The notes under the pieces were generated by a model. It did no database searches and was not told the origin of the DNA. It saw nothing but the letters and a program-made list of their open reading frames with translations. A stretch of DNA of 64,000 nt, from contig NZ_SORE01000025.1 of assembly GCF_004366595.1 (NCBI RefSeq), positions 1-64,000 on the forward strand. The letters run 5' to 3'. The position numbers were made by a program, and so were the translations under genes. The stretch is from Paraburkholderia rhizosphaerae (GTDB lineage: Bacteria; Pseudomonadota; Gammaproteobacteria; Burkholderiales; Burkholderiaceae). Shown one piece after another: positions 16,849 to 25,452 of the stretch (positions are counted from its first letter, which is position 1; every line of letters starts with the position of its first letter).

Positions 16849-18078
16849 TCACGCAAAGCCGTGCGCGTCGATCAGCCGGTCCACCGTTTCGATCACGAAC
16901 TCCGGACCGATCGCCGTCGTGCACTGGAACCGCTGCATGCCGTTCCCCGCGCGGCGCGGGCACCAGTTGAAATCGTCGGGATCGAACTGGTGCGCGGTAT
17001 CGTTAAAGCAGCTATTGCAAGGGTGAAAGTTGATCACGCGCCACGGCGTGTGGAACTCAGTCTTCGGATGCGAAAAGCCGCTGATCATCACGACCGGCGT
17101 GCCGACCGCCCACGCGAGCCACGATAGCCCGCTGCCCAGCCCGACAAAGAACGCGGCGTGCGCTAGCAGGCTCGCGCGCTCTTGCAGCGGCCGCTCGCCG
17201 GTGAAGTCTTCGGCATCTGCCGGCATCCGGTTCAGTGCGCCGGGCAGCCCGTATTCGCGATCGCGATCGATGCACAGCACGCGAAACCCGCGTTGCTTCA
17301 GATGCGCGATCAGCGTCGGCCAGCCGCGCGGGTTGTTCCAGTATTTGCATTGGGCCGTCGCCTGCGTCGCGATGCACACGTACGGTTGCGCGATGCGTCG
17401 CAGGGTGTCCGCGACGATCATCCGCGGCCGCCTTTCTCCGGGCGGTACGCCGAGCATGTAGGCGACCGCGTCCTGCATGCTGCTCACGCGCGGGTCGGTC
17501 GGCTGATGATCGCGTTCGTCGTAGGGGGAAAAGAGGCCGACGTGATAGGTCGCGTAGTACGGCGCGCCTGATGCGCCGATCGCGTCGGTGTCGCAATCGG
17601 AGACGAGCTCCAGCTCCGGGTAGCCGGCGCGAAACAGCGGGTGCAGTGCGACCGGCAATGCGACACGCAATTCGCATCGATGCTGCTCGCGAAACGCGTC
17701 GATCACCGGCATCCATGCGAGCGAGTCGCCGAGCGCGGGCGACGCCAGACGCACAAGAACCGGCTGTCCGGCCGCATCGAACGCATGCTCGAATACGAGA
17801 CGCGCACCGTCGAACACCTGCAGTCGTGTACGCACAAAATACTTGCGCCGGCTCGCCACGGTCGCACCCGCTTCGACCGCTTCATCGAACACGACGTTGT
17901 GCGTGTCGATGTCGATCATCCGCACGCGCCAGCCGTCGACCGGGACCTGTACCCGGCAGCCGTAGTTGAAATCGAAGCGCACGCCTTCAGGCCCATTGAA
18001 CACCGGCGTGCCGGGCCGCGCGAAGGTCGATTCGGTCAGGCCGTGCTGGGTGCCGGTGCGGGCGACGGTTTCGCTCAT
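16849..18078 (-). CDS. Autotransporter heptosyltransferase, TibC/Aah (BAHT) family
   Basis: A 409-residue cytoplasmic glycosyltransferase expected to add heptose to serines of self-associating autotransporter adhesins. The N-terminal part (FNGPEGVRFDFNYGCRVQVP) and the GT9-like half (LASPALGDSLAW, YVCIATQATAQCKYWNNPRGW, GLGSGLSWLAWAVGTPVVMISGF) match the family. The C-terminal four-cysteine iron motif CNSC...C...C (Cys354, 357, 373, 386) is intact. In known systems the gene is next to its adhesin substrate; here the neighbours are a peroxiredoxin and gcdH, and no autotransporter lies in the window. Confidence 0.83.
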   Translation of the reverse strand: MSETVARTGTQHGLTESTFARPGTPVFNGPEGVRFDFNYGCRVQVPVDGWRVRMIDIDTHNVVFDEAVEAGATVASRRKYFVRTRLQVFDGARLVFEHAFDAAGQPVLVRLASPALGDSLAWMPVIDAFREQHRCELRVALPVALHPLFRAGYPELELVSDCDTDAIGASGAPYYATYHVGLFSPYDERDHQPTDPRVSSMQDAVAYMLGVPPGERRPRMIVADTLRRIAQPYVCIATQATAQCKYWNNPRGWPTLIAHLKQRGFRVLCIDRDREYGLPGALNRMPADAEDFTGERPLQERASLLAHAAFFVGLGSGLSWLAWAVGTPVVMISGFSHPKTEFHTPWRVINFHPCNSCFNDTAHQFDPDDFNWCPRRAGNGMQRFQCTTAIGPEFVIETVDRLIDAHGFA

Positions 18079-18239
18079 GCTTTCTCCGAGGCGGCGCCGA
18101 CCCTGTCTGTCGACCCCGCGTCGGAGATCGGAATCGGCGCATCAAAAAAAATGCAGCCGACACCTTAAGCGGGCCATTTGCCCATCCGAATTGGACAAGT
18201 CTTAAATCGCGTCCGTACCAGCCTGAGTTGCTGACTCTG

Positions 18240-19430
18240 TCAGAAGAAAGCCTGGATCCCGGTTTGAGCGCGTCCGAGAATCAGCGCGTGGATATCGTGC
18301 GTGCCCTCGTACGTATTGACCACTTCGAGATTGACCAGATGCCGCGCGACGCCGAACTCATCTGAAATGCCGTTGCCGCCGAGCATGTCGCGCGCGGTGC
18401 GGGCGATGTCGAGCGATTTGCCGCACGAATTGCGCTTCATGATCGACGTAATCTCGACCGCCGCGGTGCCTTCGTCCTTCATGCGGCCCAGGCGCAGCAC
18501 GCCTTGCAGGCCGAGCGTGATTTCGGTCTGCATATCGGCGAGCTTCTTCTGGATCAGCTGATTCGCGGCAAGCGGCCGGCCGAATTGCTTGCGATCGAGC
18601 ACATACTGGCGTGCGGTGTGCCAGCACGATTCGGCGGCGCCGAGCGCGCCCCACGCGATGCCGTAACGCGCGGAGTTCAGGCAGGTGAATGGCCCGCGCA
18701 AACCCTTCACATCCGGCAGCCGGTTCTCTTCGGGAACGAACACTTCGTCGAGCACGATCTCGCCGGTAATCGACGCGCGCAAGCCGATCTTGCCGTGAAT
18801 GGCCGGCGCGCTCAGTCCCTTCCAGCCCTTCTCGAGAATGAATCCGCGAATCTCATCCTTGCCGTTCTCTTCGAGCTGCGCCCAAACAAGGAACACGTCG
18901 GCGATCGGTGAGTTGGTGATCCACATCTTCGAGCCGGACAGCGAATAGCCGCCATCGACTCGCTTCGCGCGCGTGACCATGCTCGCCGGGTCCGAGCCGT
19001 GATTCGGTTCAGTCAGGCCAAAGCAGCCGATCCACTCGCCACTCGCGAGCTTCGGAAGGTATTTGTCCTTCTGCGCGTCGGAGCCGAATTCATAGATCGG
19101 CACCATCACAAGCGACGACTGCACGGACATCATCGACCGGTAGCCTGAATCGACCCGCTCGACTTCGCGCGCGATCAGCCCGTAGCTGACGTAGTTCAGG
19201 CCCGGGCCGCCGTACTGCTCGGGGATGGTCGGGCCGAGCAGGCCGAGCTCGCCCATCTCGCGAAAGATCGCGACGTCGGTCTTCTCGTGGCGAAACGCTT
19301 CGAGCACGCGCGGTGCGAGCTTGTCCTGAGCGTAGGCCGCGGCTGCATCGCGCACCATGCGTTCTTCGTCGCTGAGCTGCTGGTTGAAAAGCAGCGGGTC
19401 GTCCCAGTGAAATTGCGCATGCGCGGCCAT
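18240..19430 (-). CDS. gcdH: Glutaryl-CoA dehydrogenase (acyl-CoA dehydrogenase family)
   Basis: A 396-residue FAD enzyme that oxidises and decarboxylates glutaryl-CoA to crotonyl-CoA in lysine and tryptophan breakdown. YRSMMSVQSSL contains the arginine that recognises the glutaryl carboxylate, and NTYEGTHDIHALILGRA contains the catalytic glutamate and the C-terminal helix. GCFGLTEPNHGSDP and WITNSP line the flavin site. The start at the complement of 19428-19430 fits the family N-terminus and has an AGGAGAG site; the frame continues upstream without support. It is divergent from an IclR regulator. Confidence 0.93.
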   Translation of the reverse strand: MAAHAQFHWDDPLLFNQQLSDEERMVRDAAAAYAQDKLAPRVLEAFRHEKTDVAIFREMGELGLLGPTIPEQYGGPGLNYVSYGLIAREVERVDSGYRSMMSVQSSLVMVPIYEFGSDAQKDKYLPKLASGEWIGCFGLTEPNHGSDPASMVTRAKRVDGGYSLSGSKMWITNSPIADVFLVWAQLEENGKDEIRGFILEKGWKGLSAPAIHGKIGLRASITGEIVLDEVFVPEENRLPDVKGLRGPFTCLNSARYGIAWGALGAAESCWHTARQYVLDRKQFGRPLAANQLIQKKLADMQTEITLGLQGVLRLGRMKDEGTAAVEITSIMKRNSCGKSLDIARTARDMLGGNGISDEFGVARHLVNLEVVNTYEGTHDIHALILGRAQTGIQAFF

Positions 19431-19571
19431 GATCTCTCTCCTGAATACTCGATTGCCCGATCGGTCGACTACCCGGGCGTCGTGTCCGGGGGCTCGGACA
19501 CAGGTGACGGATCGGGCCTTCGATCGTGACGGAATATGACTTGACTGAATGACTTGACGCGAGTTCCGCTC

Positions 19572-19590
19572 TGCGAAACAATGTTTTGCA
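19572..19590. promoter_or_regulatory. Candidate IclR-type operator between gcdH and its regulator
   Basis: TGCGAAAC (19572-19579), a 3-bp spacer and GTTTTGCA (19583-19590) form an almost perfect palindrome with one mismatch. It lies 25 bp before the regulator start and about 140 bp before gcdH. Its size and A/T-rich core suit an IclR dimer site. Confidence 0.45.
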
Positions 19591-19614
19591 AATGACAGTT
19601 GAGTGTACCATCCG

Positions 19615-20484
19615 ATGCCACGTCCCGCACCTGCTTCCGCCCAGCCAGCCGACGCAACGCAGTCGCGCGCTTCCCGTGATTCATTGCAGTCTGTGCCGCC
19701 CATCGATGAGCGCAAGTTCGTTGTCGCGCTCGCACGCGGGCTCGATCTGCTGCGGGCGTTCAAGCCAGGCGACACGCTGCTTGGCAATCGCGATTTCGTC
19801 GAACGGACCGGCTTGCCGAAAGCGACGGTCAATCGCCTCGCGTATACGCTGACGGTGCTCGGTTACCTGCGGTTTGACGAAGCGCCCGGCAAATATGCGC
19901 TCGATGCGGGCGTGCTGTCGCTCGGTTTTGCGCTGCTCTCAGGCATCGACACACTCGAACTGGCGCGGCCGCACTTGCGCGCGTTTGCACGGGAGGTCGG
20001 CGCGGCGGTGTCGCTTGGGTGCCGCGACGGTCTCGACATGATCTATCTGGAAACCATTCGCAGCGAAACCGCGTTGACGCTAGGGCTCGCGTCCGGCTCG
20101 AAGCTGTCGATGCTGACAAGTTCGATGGGCCGTGCGTATCTGGCGGTGCAGCCGGTCGATGCGCGCGACGCGCTACTCGCCGAACTCGCGCAAGCGGCGG
20201 GCGATGTGGGCGCAGCACAGGTCCGGCAAGCGCGTGTCGAAATCGACGCGTTCGCGCACGCGGGCTGCTGTTATTCGTTTCGCGCATGGCACGACGACGT
20301 GAACGCGGTCGCAGTGCCGTTCCGTGATCCGCGCGATGGCCGGTGGCTAGTGCTCAGTTGCAGTGGGCCGGCGTCGTCGATGGGGGAGGAGGTGTTTCGC
20401 GAGCGCGTGGCGCCGCGGCTGAAAGCGCTGGCGCAACGCGTTGGCGACCCGGCGCAGCGCGATGAGCAGACGCGTGCACGGTGA
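19615..20484 (+). CDS. IclR family transcriptional regulator (probable regulator of gcdH)
   Basis: A 289-residue regulator. A Pro/Ala-rich N-terminus of about 30 residues precedes a winged helix-turn-helix (about 33-95, FVVALARGLDLLRAF and GLPKATVNRLAYTLTVLGYL) and an IclR effector domain (about 105-280, SLGCRDGLDMIYLE, SSMGRAYLA, NAVAVPFRD). The ATG at 19615 is chosen; a GTG 12 bp upstream is possible. Divergence from gcdH and a shared palindrome suggest local control, perhaps by glutarate or glutaryl-CoA. The effector is inference. Confidence 0.88.
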   Translation: MPRPAPASAQPADATQSRASRDSLQSVPPIDERKFVVALARGLDLLRAFKPGDTLLGNRDFVERTGLPKATVNRLAYTLTVLGYLRFDEAPGKYALDAGVLSLGFALLSGIDTLELARPHLRAFAREVGAAVSLGCRDGLDMIYLETIRSETALTLGLASGSKLSMLTSSMGRAYLAVQPVDARDALLAELAQAAGDVGAAQVRQARVEIDAFAHAGCCYSFRAWHDDVNAVAVPFRDPRDGRWLVLSCSGPASSMGEEVFRERVAPRLKALAQRVGDPAQRDEQTRAR

Positions 20485-20523
20485 CGACGCGCGCTTGATC
20501 AAGCCGCTCCATCAAGCTACGGA

Positions 20524-21354
20524 TCAAGCCGCGCTATTCTCATTGCGCACAAAAAGCGGCCCCTGCACGAACCGCACGTCGTACTGCTGCAACAGATCGA
20601 ACTGCGCTTCGGTCGCGACGCGGTCAAAGATCAACGGAATGCGAAGGCGATTCGCATAACCGACCAGCGGTTTCACCATCGAATCGCGCAGCGCCGCGCC
20701 CGCGTCCATCTTGATGAAGTCGAGACGCGCCATATCGGACACCGACAAAATCTGCCCGGCATTCGGCAGATTGCCCGCGACCTTGAAGCCGTAATGCTGG
20801 TAGCTCTTCGTCAGGTAACCGAGAAACGTGCGATGCGCGACGGCAGCCGGCGGCAACTCGATCACGATGCGCGACGGATTCAGCCCGAACGAGATCAGTA
20901 CGGTTGAAAAGTGCCGTCCATGGTCATAGCGCACGCTCTTCAACAGCCGTTCATGCACACGCAGAAACAGCAACCCATGTCGCTGCGCGCCGAAGAAATT
21001 GATTGCATGCATCCCGCGTGACATGCGGTCGAGCGCGACCAGTTCCTGATCGTCGGTGACATGCTCGAACGGATCGAAGGTATCGACTTGCGCGCCGTCC
21101 AGCAGCTGCGTGACCGCCTGGAAGCCGAGTTCGTCGCCGAAACGGTCCGCGCTTTGCGGCGCCGATGACAGCGACTGCGCGAGCGCATGCACGCTGATAT
21201 CGAAGATCGGTTCATAGCAACTGCCGATCTCCAGCTTCGCGTAATGCGCGACCGCGCTGTCACGATGCATGCCGCTGCCCATACGCAAATGCTCACGAAG
21301 GAAGGGATGCGTCGATGCGCGGTCAACGAGTTGGGGAATGTTCAACGGGATCAT
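20524..21354 (-). CDS. Degenerate EAL-domain protein (probably inactive phosphodiesterase)
   Basis: A 276-residue soluble protein that follows the EAL fold from about residue 40. YEPIFDISV matches the first strand, RIVIELPPA the LEITE strand, LDFIKMDAG the K-D strand and VRFVQGPLFV the closing QG-LF strand. The EAL tripeptide is lost, the DDFG loop is replaced by NLPNAG, and the AEGVE glutamate position reads FDRVA. The metal site for c-di-GMP hydrolysis is therefore gone, so the protein may bind c-di-GMP or a partner instead. The start at the complement of 21352-21354 is preferred over a longer frame. Confidence 0.72.
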   Translation of the reverse strand: MIPLNIPQLVDRASTHPFLREHLRMGSGMHRDSAVAHYAKLEIGSCYEPIFDISVHALAQSLSSAPQSADRFGDELGFQAVTQLLDGAQVDTFDPFEHVTDDQELVALDRMSRGMHAINFFGAQRHGLLFLRVHERLLKSVRYDHGRHFSTVLISFGLNPSRIVIELPPAAVAHRTFLGYLTKSYQHYGFKVAGNLPNAGQILSVSDMARLDFIKMDAGAALRDSMVKPLVGYANRLRIPLIFDRVATEAQFDLLQQYDVRFVQGPLFVRNENSAA

Positions 21355-21537
21355 TGTGGCGTAGGGGGGGCGATCGGGCGCGCTCGAATGGTGCGGCATG
21401 CACCGCATTCTTCGATGGTAGCAGCGGGCGCGAAATCGCGACCAACCAAATGCTGATATCGATTCACGCGGCCACATACACACCAGGGTTTACGTTGATT
21501 TCACTAATCGTAATTGGTTTTACTATTCGGAACTACC

Positions 21538-21560
21538 GGTTGGTCAAACTGGTTGGTCAA
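21538..21560 (+). promoter_or_regulatory. Direct repeat upstream of hmgA (candidate regulator site)
   Basis: GGTTGGTCAA occurs at 21538-21547 and again at 21551-21560, a 13-bp period, ending 13 bp before the hmgA ATG. The stretch 21485-21530 just upstream is AT-rich and probably contains the promoter. Confidence 0.4.
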
Positions 21561-21573
21561 TGGAGAACTCCGA

Positions 21574-22893
21574 ATGAACACATCGACGCGCCTCGCGAGC
21601 GACGCGTACCAGTCCGGCTTCGCGAACGAATTCGCCACGCAAGCGCTGCCCGGCGCCCTACCGCACGGCCGCAATTCGCCGCAGCGCGCGCCTTATGGGC
21701 TTTACACGGAGCAGTTGTCGGGCACCGCGTTCACCGCGCCGCGCGGCCACAACCGGCGTTCGTGGCTATATCGAATCCGCCCGGCCGCAATGCACCGGCC
21801 GTTCACGCCATTGCCGTCCGGGCATCTGGTCGCGAACTTCGCCGGCGTGCCGCCGACTCCGCCGAACCAGCTGCGCTGGGACCCGCTACCGATGCCGTCC
21901 ACGCCGACGGACTTTATCGACGGTTGGGTGACGTTCGCGGGCAACGGCGCCGCGGATGCGATGAACGGCTGCGCGATTCATCTGTACGCCGCGAACCGGT
22001 CGATGCAGGACCGCTACTTCTACAGCGCCGACGGTGAGTTGCTGATCGTGCCGCAGCAGGGGCGTCTCGCGATTGCGACCGAGTTTGGCCAGCTGGACGT
22101 GGCGCCGTACGAGATCGCGGTGATTCCGCGCGGCGTGCGCTTCACGGTCGCGCTGCCGGATGGCGACGCGCGCGGCTATATCTGTGAGAACTTCGGCACG
22201 CTGTTGAGGCTGCCGGACCTCGGGCCGATCGGCTCGAACGGACTCGCGAACCCGCGCGATTTCCTGACGCCGCATGCCGCGTATGAAGACCGCGAAGGTG
22301 CATTCGAACTGGTCGCGAAACTGAACGGCCAGCTGTGGCGCGCGGACATCGGTCACTCACCGCTCGACGTCGTCGCGTGGCATGGCAACTACGCGCCGTA
22401 CAAGTACGACTTGCGGCACTTCAACACGATCGGCTCGATCAGCTATGACCATCCGGATCCGTCGATCTTCCTGGTGCTGCACGCGCCAAGCGATACGCCG
22501 GGCGTCGACACGCTCGACTTCGTGATCTTCCCGCCGCGCTGGCTCGCGGCCGAGGAGACGTTCCGTCCGCCGTGGTTCCACCGCAATGTCGCGAGCGAGT
22601 TTATGGGACTGGTGCATGGCGTGTACGACGCGAAGGCGGAGGGTTTCGTGCCGGGCGGCGCGAGCCTGCATAACTGCATGTCGGGGCACGGCCCGGACGC
22701 CGAAACGTTCGAGAGGGCGTCGCACAGCGATACGTCGAAGCCCCATAAAGTGGCCGACACGATGGCCTTCATGTTCGAATGCCGCACGCTGATCCGGCCG
22801 ACGCGCTTCGCACTCGAGAGCGCGCAGCTACAGGCGAATTACGCGGAATGCTGGCAAGGCCTGCAAAAACATTTCAATCCGGAGCAACGATGA
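21574..22893 (+). CDS. hmgA: Homogentisate 1,2-dioxygenase
   Basis: A 439-residue non-heme iron enzyme that opens the ring of homogentisate to maleylacetoacetate in tyrosine and phenylalanine breakdown. YQSGFANEFATQALPGALP is the typical N-terminus. The Fe(II) ligands fall in FHRNVASEFMGLVHG (His, Glu) and SLHNCMSGHGPD (His). The ATG at 21574 is set by the family N-terminus and by GGAGAA upstream. Its stop overlaps the fahA ATG (ATGA), so the two are coupled. No maleylacetoacetate isomerase gene lies beside them. Confidence 0.96.
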   Translation: MNTSTRLASDAYQSGFANEFATQALPGALPHGRNSPQRAPYGLYTEQLSGTAFTAPRGHNRRSWLYRIRPAAMHRPFTPLPSGHLVANFAGVPPTPPNQLRWDPLPMPSTPTDFIDGWVTFAGNGAADAMNGCAIHLYAANRSMQDRYFYSADGELLIVPQQGRLAIATEFGQLDVAPYEIAVIPRGVRFTVALPDGDARGYICENFGTLLRLPDLGPIGSNGLANPRDFLTPHAAYEDREGAFELVAKLNGQLWRADIGHSPLDVVAWHGNYAPYKYDLRHFNTIGSISYDHPDPSIFLVLHAPSDTPGVDTLDFVIFPPRWLAAEETFRPPWFHRNVASEFMGLVHGVYDAKAEGFVPGGASLHNCMSGHGPDAETFERASHSDTSKPHKVADTMAFMFECRTLIRPTRFALESAQLQANYAECWQGLQKHFNPEQR

Positions 22894-24212
22894 GCATCGA
22901 TAGCGCGCTTCAGTCGACACTCGATGCATCGCGCAAAAGCTGGGTCGACACGGCAGACGACCCGGCCTGCGATTTCCCGATCCAGAATCTGCCGTTCGGC
23001 ATCTTCAGCGATACGCGCGATCGTTCGCCGCGCGCGGGCGTCGCGATCGGCGATCGGATCGTCGACCTCGCCGTGCTTGAACAGGCGGGGCTCCTCGCGT
23101 TGCCGGCGCAGCCCAACGCGACAAACGACCGTCGCAGTGTGTTCGCGCGCGATTCGCTGAACGCATTTATCGCACTCGGCCGCGATGCGTGGCGCAGCGT
23201 GCGCGTGCAATTGAGCGCGCTGCTTGCGCGCGATAACCCGCGCTTGCGCGACGACGCGGCACTCAACGCGCGAGCGCTCGCGCGCCTGGCCGACGCGACG
23301 CTGCATCTGCCCGTGGACATTCCCGGCTACACCGATTTCTACTCGTCGAAGGAACACGCGACCAACGTCGGCTCGATGTTTCGCGACCCGGAAAAGGCGC
23401 TGCTGCCGAACTGGCTGGAGATGCCGATCGGCTACAACGGACGTGCGTCGTCGGTGGTCGTGAGCGGCACGCCGGTGCGGCGGCCCAATGGCCAGATCAA
23501 GCTGCCGGATGCGCCGCGGCCGGTATTTGGCGCATGCCGCAAGCTCGATATCGAGCTGGAGACGGGTTTTATCGTCGGACGCGGCAATGCGCTGGGTGAG
23601 CCGATCGCGTGCGCGCACGCGGAAACGCACATCTTCGGCATGGTGCTGCTCAACGACTGGAGTGCGCGCGATATCCAGCAATGGGAATACGTGCCCCTCG
23701 GCCCGTTCAACTCGAAGACCTTCGCGACGACGATCTCGCCATGGATCGTCACGCTCGATGCGCTCGAGCCGTTTCGCGTCGCGCAGCCGGTCCAGCAGCC
23801 GGTGCCGCTCGACTATCTGCGCCACGATGGCAAGCACGCCTTCGATATCGAGCTCGAAGTCCGCTTGCGGCCGCAACGCGCGCGCCGCACGACGACGATC
23901 GCCCGCACGAACTTTCGCCATATGTACTGGACAATGGCGCAGCAGCTCGCGCATCACACGGTGTCGGGCTGCAATACGCGGGTCGGCGATCTGATGGGCT
24001 CGGGAACGATCAGCGGCGCTGCTGGAGATGCGTTCGGCAGCCTGCTCGAACTGACGTGGAATGGGAAGAATCCGCTCGAACTCGATGAAGGCGGCACCCG
24101 CACGTTTATCGAAGATGGCGACGAGCTGACGCTAGCGGGCTGGTGTCAGGGCGATGGTTATCGTGTGGGGTTCGGCACGTGCGTCGGCGAGGTGTTGCCG
24201 GCACGCGAGTGA
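22890..24212 (+). CDS. fahA: Fumarylacetoacetase
   Basis: A 440-residue hydrolase that splits fumarylacetoacetate into fumarate and acetoacetate, the last step of tyrosine breakdown. The N-terminal SH3-like domain (NLPFGIF...RAGVAIGDRIVDL) is followed by the FAH catalytic domain: DFYSSKEHATNVG with the catalytic His, LDIELETGFIVG for metal binding, NDWSARDIQQWEYVPLGPF, and GSGTISG near the C-terminus. The start overlaps the hmgA stop. Confidence 0.96.
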   Translation: MSIDSALQSTLDASRKSWVDTADDPACDFPIQNLPFGIFSDTRDRSPRAGVAIGDRIVDLAVLEQAGLLALPAQPNATNDRRSVFARDSLNAFIALGRDAWRSVRVQLSALLARDNPRLRDDAALNARALARLADATLHLPVDIPGYTDFYSSKEHATNVGSMFRDPEKALLPNWLEMPIGYNGRASSVVVSGTPVRRPNGQIKLPDAPRPVFGACRKLDIELETGFIVGRGNALGEPIACAHAETHIFGMVLLNDWSARDIQQWEYVPLGPFNSKTFATTISPWIVTLDALEPFRVAQPVQQPVPLDYLRHDGKHAFDIELEVRLRPQRARRTTTIARTNFRHMYWTMAQQLAHHTVSGCNTRVGDLMGSGTISGAAGDAFGSLLELTWNGKNPLELDEGGTRTFIEDGDELTLAGWCQGDGYRVGFGTCVGEVLPARE

Positions 24213-24259
24213 AGCGACCTGCCGATGGGCGCGCGTGCGCAGTGTCGTGTTGCGATGAC

Positions 24260-25417
24260 TTATTGCAACGCGCCTACCGTGGCGCGCCGCTTTTCCCACC
24301 AGGCACCGCCGAGAAACGAAAGCGCGCTCGCCAGCAGCACGCCGATCAGCGCGTCGTTGCCGACGCGTTTCATCAGCGCGCCGGCGACGAGCGGGCCGGC
24401 GAAGCTCGCCACGCTCCACGACGCACCCACGATCGAGCTTGCGGATACCAGCGCGGCGCCGCGAAAGCGCTCGCCGCACGCGACGAGCGACAGCGTATAG
24501 ACCGCACCGGCCGCCGCGCCCAGAACATATAGCAGCGGCCAGCACAGCCACGGGTTGGCGACCGCCCATGGCAGCAGCGCGAGCAGCAGCACGACGACCA
24601 GCGCCGCGCCGATATGCACGCGTTCGCGGCCGAGATGGTCCGCGAGCCAGCCGATCGGAAATTGCAGCGTCGTATCGCCAAGCAGAATCGCCGATGCGAA
24701 CAGCACGGCGACGCCCGGAGTGAAACCATGCGCAATGCCAAAGAGCGGAATCAGCGACAGCGCGAGCGTATCGAACAGCGCGAAGAAGCCGGTGCCAAGC
24801 ACCAGTGCCGGCATACGCGGCAGCACCTGCCGCCAGTTCGCATGCGATTCATGATCCCCTGAGATGCGCGATGTCGTGCGGATCGCCGCGAGCATTGGCA
24901 GCGCGAGCAGAAAAATCGCGCCGCACGCGATAAAGCGCCAGCCGGCGAACGGCGCGATGCGGCTCACGAGCACCGGACCGGCCATCTGGAAAAGCGTGAA
25001 ATTGGTCGCGTAGATGGCGATTACCCGGCCGCGCGACGCATCGTCGGCAAGCTGGTTCACCCATGCTTCACCGACCGTGAACAGCAGCATCAGCGCGACG
25101 CCGCATATGATGCGCAATACGCCCCACACCCACAGGTTGACGGTAAATTGCATCAGCGCGGTTGCGAGCGCGACCGCGAGCACCGCGCTGACGATCACCT
25201 GACGGCCGCTGAAGCGAGCGGCGATGCGGCTCGCCAGCGGCACGACGATCAGGCCGCCGCCCGCCTGTGCGGCCGTCAGCAGGCCGACGACGTCGGTGCC
25301 GTAGCCGGCATCGGTGAGCGCGAGCGCGGTGAGCGGAAGCGTCGCGCCGGTGCCCAGTCCGACTACGGCGACGCTCAGGATGAGCGCGACAAAGTCGCGG
25401 GAGAAGATCACTTTCAT
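24260..25417 (-). CDS. MFS transporter
   Basis: A 385-residue major facilitator protein with about 12 membrane helices. VSRIAARFSGRQVI after helix 2 and GWLADHLGRERVH after helix 8 are the paired loop motifs, and GEAWVNQLADDASRGRVIAIYAT resembles the YcaD-type sugar or drug carriers. The ATG complementary to 25415-25417 is chosen; an ATG at 25451-25453 would add 12 residues. It lies 35 bp after another MFS gene on the same strand. The substrate is unknown. Confidence 0.8.
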   Translation of the reverse strand: MKVIFSRDFVALILSVAVVGLGTGATLPLTALALTDAGYGTDVVGLLTAAQAGGGLIVVPLASRIAARFSGRQVIVSAVLAVALATALMQFTVNLWVWGVLRIICGVALMLLFTVGEAWVNQLADDASRGRVIAIYATNFTLFQMAGPVLVSRIAPFAGWRFIACGAIFLLALPMLAAIRTTSRISGDHESHANWRQVLPRMPALVLGTGFFALFDTLALSLIPLFGIAHGFTPGVAVLFASAILLGDTTLQFPIGWLADHLGRERVHIGAALVVVLLLALLPWAVANPWLCWPLLYVLGAAAGAVYTLSLVACGERFRGAALVSASSIVGASWSVASFAGPLVAGALMKRVGNDALIGVLLASALSFLGGAWWEKRRATVGALQ

Positions 25418-25452
25418 CGGGCGAGATGCTACTACGGCATCAAGTAAAGGCA

